From Chitinophagaceae bacterium (lineage in GTDB: Bacteria > Bacteroidota > Bacteroidia > Chitinophagales > Chitinophagaceae): a stretch of 8,400 nt of DNA. This document shows positions 1 through 5,635 of this stretch, one piece after another. The stretch covers positions 1 through 8,400 of the forward strand of contig CANCKV010000114.1 of NCBI GenBank assembly GCA_947378615.1. The letters run 5' to 3'. The notes beneath the pieces are model-generated. The model searched no databases and was not told the origin of the DNA. It was given only the letters and a program-made list of their open reading frames with translations. Positions within the stretch are counted from its first letter, which is position 1. Every line of letters starts with the position of its first letter. The position numbers and the translations under genes are program-made.

Positions 1-2449
1 ATCTAAAATAGTCAAGACAAACCATAATCTTTACTTGAATCAAAATAAAACCTTGGATTCTTATAAAGATGAAAAAGGGTTTGATTGGGAAAATATGATA
101 CTCAGAACAGGAATTGTACAGGCACATAATATAAGTATGTCGGGAGGAACAACAGGTACGAGGTATCGGGTATCGGGTTCTTACGACGATATAAAAGGAA
201 TCCTGATTAATACGGGCGTGAAGAGATATACTACCGCCTTTACTTTGGATCAAAAGATTACTGACAAATTGAGATTAGGCACGGTGGTAAACTATACGAA
301 TACGAATATTTATGGTACAAATCCTATTTATAATAATCTGAGCGGAGTAATATACAGTGCTTGGTCATACAGGCCAACTGCAGGGTTAAGTGGGCAAAAT
401 CTGGTTAATTCAATTTCAGATAGTATCAACTTTGCGAATGGCGTATTTACCAATACCACTATTAACCCATACATTCAAGCAAATAATGAGTTTCATAGCA
501 CCGTCAGTAATACTAGCAACGCATCTGTTTCGCTTGATTATTCCCTAAATAATATCATTGGTTTTAAGGTTACCGGCACAATTGGTACCACTCAGTCTAT
601 CGACAAAACTTTCTATAACTCAAAGACTAACCAAGGCAATTTGTTTATGAATGCGAGTGGTGGTTTTATCAATGTAAATGGTATTAATGGTGGATTGTCA
701 AATACCCTCACCACTAACAAATATTTCGAAGCATTGATGTCCTTCAAGAAATTTGTTCTAGGTAAATCACAAGATGGGAATGCCATTATTGGTTTCAACT
801 GGCAGGATGCTGTCAATAATTCACGTTCTTTTACTGTTAATAATATCAGCCCCGACAATGAAAATTTGGGATTCAATGCCATTAACAATGGTATTCCAAG
901 TAAACTAACTGTCAACCCCTCATTATGGAGACTCATTTCTTTCTTTGGGCGGGCAAATTATACAATCAGTAATAAATATCTTTTTACCCTCACAGCTAGG
1001 GCAGATGGTTCTTCAAAATTTGCACCGGGCAAAAAATGGGGATTCTTTCCCGCCCTTGCTTTCAATTGGAAACTATCACAAGAATCCTTTATGCAAAAGC
1101 CAACTTTGAATAAAGTCATTTCAGATATACGGCTTCGTACATCTTATGGCTTGATTGGGAATAACAGGGTTGGCGACTTTAGCTATCTGTATCAATTTGG
1201 GATGGTTGGTCAAAATATGGGATACGCATTGAATGATTCCACTTATACGTATGGCGATGTACCCTATTTTCCTGGTAATGCAGATCTTACTTGGGAAACA
1301 TCTAAGCAACTAGATTTGAGTTTAGACGCCACTCTTTTTAAAAGATTGTCGTTGATTGTCACCTATTACGATAAAAGATCCGACAATACACTGCAACTGG
1401 TAAAAGTACCTGCATTTGCAGGCTATATTAATGGGGGGAATGTTCGCTATGAAAATTTGAACAGAGGAACCATCAATAGTGGTTTTGAGATTGCCTTGAC
1501 AATGCCATTCAAAATTGGCCAAGTCTTTTGTAGTATTGGATTCAACACTACAATAAATAAGAATCAATTGGTGAATACAACATCCAAAAACTTGGCACCC
1601 ACTACCATTAATTGGGGATTGAATTCAAGACCGGCCTGGATTACGAAGACTGGCAAATCGATCAGCTCTTTTTATGGATATAAATGGGCAGGCGTTTATC
1701 AATACACCGATTTCACCAAGCAAGCAAATGGGACTCTTCGACTAAAGGATGGCATTGCAGGCTATGTTCCTACAGGAACAAGTGCTAGTAGTGTACAGCC
1801 CGGTGACCCTAAATATGAAGACATCAACCATGATGGAGTGATAGATGCTAACGACCAAACAATCATAGGAAGGGCAGACCCTGTTTTTTATGGCGGGATA
1901 CCTGTAACAGCCACTTACAGGGCTTTTTCTCTTAACTTTTTGGTTCAATTTGTTGACGGTAACAATATCTTGAATGCCAACAAGGCTATTTTTGAACAAG
2001 GTGGATATGCTAACTTTATTAATCAGTTTGCCTCCTACGAAAATAGATGGACTCCCAATAATCCTACGAATGATATACCGAGGCTAAAGCCAAATAGTGG
2101 TGGAGACGTTTATTTAAACTCACCTTCTTCCAGATTTATAGAAGATGGTTCATTTATTCGATTAAAGACAATTTCATTGAGTTATGGACTCAATCCCAAA
2201 ATGATTAAACGTGTTGGCTTAAATAGTTGTCGCTTTATTCTTGCAATTACCAACTTATTGACCTTTTCCCATTATTCGGGTACAGATCCAGAGGCATCAA
2301 ATGCAAGATTGACTAATAATCAGACAGGTGGTACAGGATATACCTCATTACAGCCGAGTGGTTCTTCTCCGGGCTTACAAAGAGGATACGATTTTACCCC
2401 CTACCCGAGGGCAATCACCTATCGGATAGGTGTTAACGTTGGATTTTAA
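1..2449 (+). CDS. SusC/RagA-family TonB-linked outer-membrane transporter, C-terminal part (5' end outside window)
   Basis: Outer-membrane TonB-dependent transporter that would import a glycan, peptide or other large nutrient with its SusD partner. The reading frame is open from base 2 to the TAA at 2447-2449 (815 codons), so the gene begins upstream; the TTG at 35 is not a start. The codons before it already align with the paralogue at 5636 (shared N-H-x-L-Y-L at 20-37). By that alignment about 290 N-terminal residues (signal peptide, regulatory-like domain, plug) are missing and the full protein would be about 1100 aa, normal for SusC. Family hallmarks seen include ISMSGGTTGTRYRVSGSY after the plug, FFGRANYTISNKYLFTLTAR, SYGLIGNNRVGDF, SSFYGYKWAGVYQ, an acidic GDPKYEDINHDGVID loop (1802-1846), FIEDGSFIRLKTISLSYGL near the end, and a terminal phenylalanine typical of outer-membrane barrels. 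The SusD gene follows 28 bases later, probably in the same operon. Family assignment is very secure; substrate is unknown. Confidence 0.96.
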   Translation, partial: SKIVKTNHNLYLNQNKTLDSYKDEKGFDWENMILRTGIVQAHNISMSGGTTGTRYRVSGSYDDIKGILINTGVKRYTTAFTLDQKITDKLRLGTVVNYTNTNIYGTNPIYNNLSGVIYSAWSYRPTAGLSGQNLVNSISDSINFANGVFTNTTINPYIQANNEFHSTVSNTSNASVSLDYSLNNIIGFKVTGTIGTTQSIDKTFYNSKTNQGNLFMNASGGFINVNGINGGLSNTLTTNKYFEALMSFKKFVLGKSQDGNAIIGFNWQDAVNNSRSFTVNNISPDNENLGFNAINNGIPSKLTVNPSLWRLISFFGRANYTISNKYLFTLTARADGSSKFAPGKKWGFFPALAFNWKLSQESFMQKPTLNKVISDIRLRTSYGLIGNNRVGDFSYLYQFGMVGQNMGYALNDSTYTYGDVPYFPGNADLTWETSKQLDLSLDATLFKRLSLIVTYYDKRSDNTLQLVKVPAFAGYINGGNVRYENLNRGTINSGFEIALTMPFKIGQVFCSIGFNTTINKNQLVNTTSKNLAPTTINWGLNSRPAWITKTGKSISSFYGYKWAGVYQYTDFTKQANGTLRLKDGIAGYVPTGTSASSVQPGDPKYEDINHDGVIDANDQTIIGRADPVFYGGIPVTATYRAFSLNFLVQFVDGNNILNANKAIFEQGGYANFINQFASYENRWTPNNPTNDIPRLKPNSGGDVYLNSPSSRFIEDGSFIRLKTISLSYGLNPKMIKRVGLNSCRFILAITNLLTFSHYSGTDPEASNARLTNNQTGGTGYTSLQPSGSSPGLQRGYDFTPYPRAITYRIGVNVGF

Positions 2450-2477
2450 TATTTCAAATTTTATTAATTAATTATAT

Positions 2478-4448
2478 ATGAAAAAGTATTCAAACATAAT
2501 TTTAACTGCTGCAATCATCATTAGCCTATCTCTATCAGGATGCAAGAAGGCATTGGATTTAAAGCCTGCTTTTTTTCAACCAACAAATACCACATCAGAA
2601 ACCCAACTTACCTATCAGCTTGCGGGTGCCTATAATGTCTTGACGAATGATGCCATGTATGGGCAAGGTCTTTGGGGCTACCTTTCTGCAGGTACAGACG
2701 AAGGCTTTAGGGCGGGAATAAGTGGTACTACTACGAATTCAATGGCAGAAACTTTTAACATGACTACAACCGACTCCAAACTATTAAACTTTTGGAGCAG
2801 TTGTTATATTGGTATTGAAAGGGCGAATGTCATTTTAGATTTGATTAACCAACCTGACATGCCGCAAACCGAGCGAAACAGCATCAAAGGGCAGGCATTA
2901 TTCCTTAGGGGATTCTATCATTATTTATTGGTATCGCATTTTGGAGGAAATGAAGGGCAAGGGATTGTGCTAAGGCTGATTCCTACTTCAGCTATGCCCA
3001 CCGATTTATTCATTGGAAGAACACCTTCGGCTACCGTTTATAAACAAATATATTCCGATATGGTGGCTGCCGATAGTTTAGTGCCCGATTTCAGTGTTAC
3101 CCTATCAACATTAGGCGTTACTAAGGATGCAGTTGAAGGAATATTGGCAAGGATATGCCTTTCTTGGGCCGGCTATCCATTGAATGATGTATCCAAATAT
3201 GATTCGGCATTGAAATGGTCAACTAGTGTGATTAACCGTCAAGAACATGGATTGAATACAACTCCATATACAACTAGTAATATAATGCCAGTTCCCAAAT
3301 TTACTTCACCCGCCTACAGTAGGATTTTCATCAACAACATGCAGAATAATGGCAACCATTTGGATATTGCTAATGAAGGAATTTGGGATGCGTCCTTTAC
3401 TTCAAAATCTAATAACTCAGGCACTTATGCCAATACAGGAATACCGGTTACCCAACAATTAGGGGCTATATTGGGAGTGACCTGTACGAATGCCACTTCA
3501 GTGGTGGGCTATTCTTCAGGATCCTATCGCCCATTCCCTTCCTTTTATAACCTATTTGAAATTGGAGATCAACGAAGAGATTGGGTTATTTCACCATTTA
3601 TTTATCAAGACTCGGGCTATAGTACGACTAAATATCCATTTTTTGGATTCTCCATTATTGACAGCATCGGAAAAGGAAGTGGAGCAATTGCGTCTATAAG
3701 CGGTATAAATCCTGATGGTTCAATTGCAAGTATTAACGTTGAAAATGGTGGCAGTGGTTATTCGAGTACCAATCCTCCGGGTGTTTATTTTAGTCTATTG
3801 TATTATAATGCAAGTACTTACATTAGACCTAAGCTGACTGCAACTGTTGTAGGTGGCAAAGTGACAGCCATTAACATTGTCAACCCTGGAAAGGGAATAG
3901 AAACATTGTTTGAAAGGCCAATAGCCAAATGGAGACGTGAATATGAAATAAACCTACCTCCCGTCCGCCAACAAAACTTTACTTCTTGCAATTTCCCTAT
4001 TATAAGATATTCAGATGTACTATTGATGGCAGCAGAGGCAAACCTTAATGCTACAACAGGCAATCCGACAACAGGTTTGGAATATTTGAATCAAGTGAGA
4101 AGAAGGGCATTTGGTTACACTAATATCGCTACGCCAAACCTAATTGTTGATAAGACAGACTTAACAAAACAACTAATCATGGACGAACGTTCCCGTGAAC
4201 TTTGTTTTGAAGGGCTTCGAAGAACTGATTTGATACGGTGGGGAGTCATGCCTCAAATCATGCAAAACTTATCTAATGGTATTGCCAATACACTACCTGT
4301 TTCAATTGCGGGAACTTCCGTTACGATTGCGGCACCCCTTGCGGTCACGAATTTCTTGACAAGTCCCAAAAAGTACATGGTTTTCCCGATTCCTGATGCA
4401 GAAATATCGGCAACAAATAATGTATTGGTTCAGGACCCAAATTGGTAA
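2478..4448 (+). CDS. SusD/RagB-family nutrient-binding outer-membrane lipoprotein with internal insertion
   Basis: Surface lipoprotein expected to act as the ligand-capturing lid of the SusC transporter encoded just upstream. The 656-residue product starts at ATG 2478 with a lipoprotein signal peptide: Lys2-Lys3, a hydrophobic stretch, then lipobox LSGC with Cys22 as the lipidation site, followed by two lysines. SusD family marks are visible in order: W106-x3-Y110-x-G-I-x-R115-A-N117; the TPR-like helix around IKGQALFLRGFYHY (136-149); IIRYSDVLLMAAEA (508-521, D513); YLNQVRRRAFG; ERSRELCFEGLRRTDLIRWG (570-589); and the closing VFPIPDAEI plus a C-terminal QDPNW. At 656 aa it is longer than most SusD proteins (roughly 450-600). 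The excess is explained at least partly by a GGSGY-type insertion at about residues 395-480. No Shine-Dalgarno is seen in the AT-rich 28-base spacer, which is usual in this phylum. Ligand identity cannot be read from the sequence. Confidence 0.96.
   Translation: MKKYSNIILTAAIIISLSLSGCKKALDLKPAFFQPTNTTSETQLTYQLAGAYNVLTNDAMYGQGLWGYLSAGTDEGFRAGISGTTTNSMAETFNMTTTDSKLLNFWSSCYIGIERANVILDLINQPDMPQTERNSIKGQALFLRGFYHYLLVSHFGGNEGQGIVLRLIPTSAMPTDLFIGRTPSATVYKQIYSDMVAADSLVPDFSVTLSTLGVTKDAVEGILARICLSWAGYPLNDVSKYDSALKWSTSVINRQEHGLNTTPYTTSNIMPVPKFTSPAYSRIFINNMQNNGNHLDIANEGIWDASFTSKSNNSGTYANTGIPVTQQLGAILGVTCTNATSVVGYSSGSYRPFPSFYNLFEIGDQRRDWVISPFIYQDSGYSTTKYPFFGFSIIDSIGKGSGAIASISGINPDGSIASINVENGGSGYSSTNPPGVYFSLLYYNASTYIRPKLTATVVGGKVTAINIVNPGKGIETLFERPIAKWRREYEINLPPVRQQNFTSCNFPIIRYSDVLLMAAEANLNATTGNPTTGLEYLNQVRRRAFGYTNIATPNLIVDKTDLTKQLIMDERSRELCFEGLRRTDLIRWGVMPQIMQNLSNGIANTLPVSIAGTSVTIAAPLAVTNFLTSPKKYMVFPIPDAEISATNNVLVQDPNW
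3660..3917 (+). other. GGSGY-type beta-repeat insertion within the SusD-like protein
   Basis: Residues about 395-480 of the SusD-like protein do not resemble the helical SusD core. They read as two related units. Each has a strand of the form x-I-x-S/A-I-N-V/I-x-N followed by a Gly-rich turn: SINVENGGSGY (418-428) and AINIVNPGKG (464-473). The second is preceded by TVVGGKVT (456-463). This pattern of 'gGxvtsIxVxnGGsGYt' is familiar from beta-rich repeats in secreted and phage-tail-like proteins. The segment lies before the conserved IIRYSDVLLMAAEA helix. Boundaries are approximate, and a role in ligand binding or SusC contact is only inference. Confidence 0.6.
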
Positions 4449-4474
4449 AATAAATTATAACCTAGAAAAGTATT

Positions 4475-5527
4475 ATGAGAAACAAATTATTGATATTATT
4501 AATTGTCACTTTTATATTGGGCTTGCATATTGGATGTAGCAAAAAAATCTCTACGGTTGACAACCCTTCCGATTTCAACGTCATGGTGAATTCAACTACC
4601 TATAAAGTAAATGATACCGTGACTTTCAATTTAAGTGGCAACCCGGATGAGATTGTTTTTTACACCGGCGAACCCGGAAGGCAATACCAAAATCGAAATA
4701 GGTATATGGCAGTAGGTGTCAACAAACTATCTTTTTCATCCTATATGCAACAAGGAACAAGCAAATTGCCTGATTCTTCTTTAAAACTTTTTATTACTAC
4801 AAATCTTGGAGGACGTTATGATTCAACAGGAATTGCCAATGCAACATGGAACGACATTACAAATCTTGCAAAATGGCCTGATAGCATTGGCACCACTTAT
4901 ACAAATTCTGGTCTGATTGATATTACCAATTACAATTCCTTTGATTCCGTCAATATTGCTTTCAATTATAAGGGGAACTTAGATTCCAAAAACACCCAAA
5001 GGAAATGGTCAATACAGAATTTTAACTTGGTTAATATTTTACCGGATAGTTCTGCTTGGGGATTGTTTACTAATCCATTTCTAGGAACGGCTACGGGTGT
5101 AGAATCGAGTACTTCCTTTCCAACAACAACCAATCCATCCACTTTTGCGGCTACAGGATGGGTTGAGGTGGACATGTTAAATAATAAGAATGCCTGGAAT
5201 GTGGGCACATGGAACATCTCAACTACAGACAGTGTCAGAAATAGCAGTGGTGTGACAATAACCAATAAATATCCTATCGTTTTTGACCCTGGAAATAAGC
5301 CAAACATCCCTAATAACAATGATTGGTTAATTACTTCGGTAGTGAATTTAAAACATGTTTATCCCGACGTAGGTGCAGTAGTTAAGAATACAATTACACC
5401 AAGCTTATCAAATTATCAATATGTATTTGTTAAACCGGGGGTTTATACGGTAACATTTGTAGCTAGCAACATCAACGTAAATACTAGTAAATCGGTAGTT
5501 AGGCAAGTAACTATAACAGTAAAATAA
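4475..5527 (+). CDS. DUF5017-like surface lipoprotein, candidate accessory binding protein of the SusCD system
   Basis: A 350-residue secreted protein starting at ATG 4475. The N-terminus is a lipoprotein-type signal: Arg2, Lys4, a long hydrophobic core, then HIGC with Cys21 as the likely lipidated residue. His at the -3 position is a weaker lipobox than the usual Leu. The segment at residues 34-71, with YKVNDTVTFNLSGNPDEIVF (43-62) followed by YTGEPGRQY, matches my recollection of the DUF5017 domain found in Bacteroidota lipoproteins beside SusCD pairs. The last about 40 residues (KPGVYTVTFVASN, ending QVTITVK) look like the final strands of an immunoglobulin/PKD-type fold. The middle is rich in Thr, Ser and Asn and shows no catalytic motif. 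It lies 26 bases after the SusD gene, in the slot where surface glycan-binding proteins are often encoded, so outer-membrane ligand binding is the likely job, by context. DUF assignment is from memory, not a search. Confidence 0.8.
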   Translation: MRNKLLILLIVTFILGLHIGCSKKISTVDNPSDFNVMVNSTTYKVNDTVTFNLSGNPDEIVFYTGEPGRQYQNRNRYMAVGVNKLSFSSYMQQGTSKLPDSSLKLFITTNLGGRYDSTGIANATWNDITNLAKWPDSIGTTYTNSGLIDITNYNSFDSVNIAFNYKGNLDSKNTQRKWSIQNFNLVNILPDSSAWGLFTNPFLGTATGVESSTSFPTTTNPSTFAATGWVEVDMLNNKNAWNVGTWNISTTDSVRNSSGVTITNKYPIVFDPGNKPNIPNNNDWLITSVVNLKHVYPDVGAVVKNTITPSLSNYQYVFVKPGVYTVTFVASNINVNTSKSVVRQVTITVK

Positions 5528-5635
5528 GAAAGCAATTGAATTATTAATTTGAAATGGACTTGAACATCTTGAATAAAATAAAAATAGTTAACTGCACTTC
5601 AAATAGATGAATAGCAGCTTGATAAACTTAGTTAT
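5528..5635. other. Intergenic gap between the lipoprotein and second SusC gene
   Basis: This 108-base AT-rich gap is the longest non-coding stretch in the window and would be the natural place for a promoter or terminator between two cassettes. I find no strong GC-rich hairpin with a T-run. I also find no good match to the Bacteroidota promoter (TTTG near -33, TAnnTTTG near -7). It contains an eight-base palindrome AGTTAACT (5586-5593) and a short CTGC/GCAG pair (5592-5595 with 5614-5617), both compatible with chance. In-frame TAG at 5612-5614 limits how far upstream the next gene could start. Confidence 0.5.

Noticed and set aside
35..37. TTG as the start of the first SusC gene
   Set aside because: The frame is open to the left edge and the preceding codons align with the paralogue at about 6521-6538, so this is an internal codon of a gene that starts upstream.
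613..936. Minus-strand open frame of 107 codons opposite the first SusC
   Set aside because: It lies entirely inside a well-supported gene, its product resembles no family I know, and it has no promoter or partner; it is a shadow.
1679..1692. Fourteen-base exact match with 8183-8196 as a mobile-element or recombination repeat
   Set aside because: Both copies encode the conserved YKWAG motif of the paralogous SusC barrels, so shared ancestry and selection on the protein explain it.
3490..3699. Plus-strand 69-codon open frame inside the SusD-like gene
   Set aside because: Out-of-frame overlap with the SusD coding sequence, with no domain or start signal; it does not indicate a frameshift because the SusD frame is intact throughout.
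4966..5319. Minus-strand open frame of 117 codons opposite the DUF5017-like gene
   Set aside because: Fully antisense to a secreted lipoprotein with recognisable ends; no recognisable domain or independent context.
5544..5551. TTAATTTG as a possible -7 promoter element
   Set aside because: It misses the second base of TAnnTTTG and has no TTTG at the expected upstream distance; such AT-rich near-matches are common by chance here.
5533..5551. Imperfect inverted repeat CAATT/AATTTG after the lipoprotein gene as a terminator
   Set aside because: The stem is about five AT-rich pairs with a bulge and no following T-run, too weak to support.
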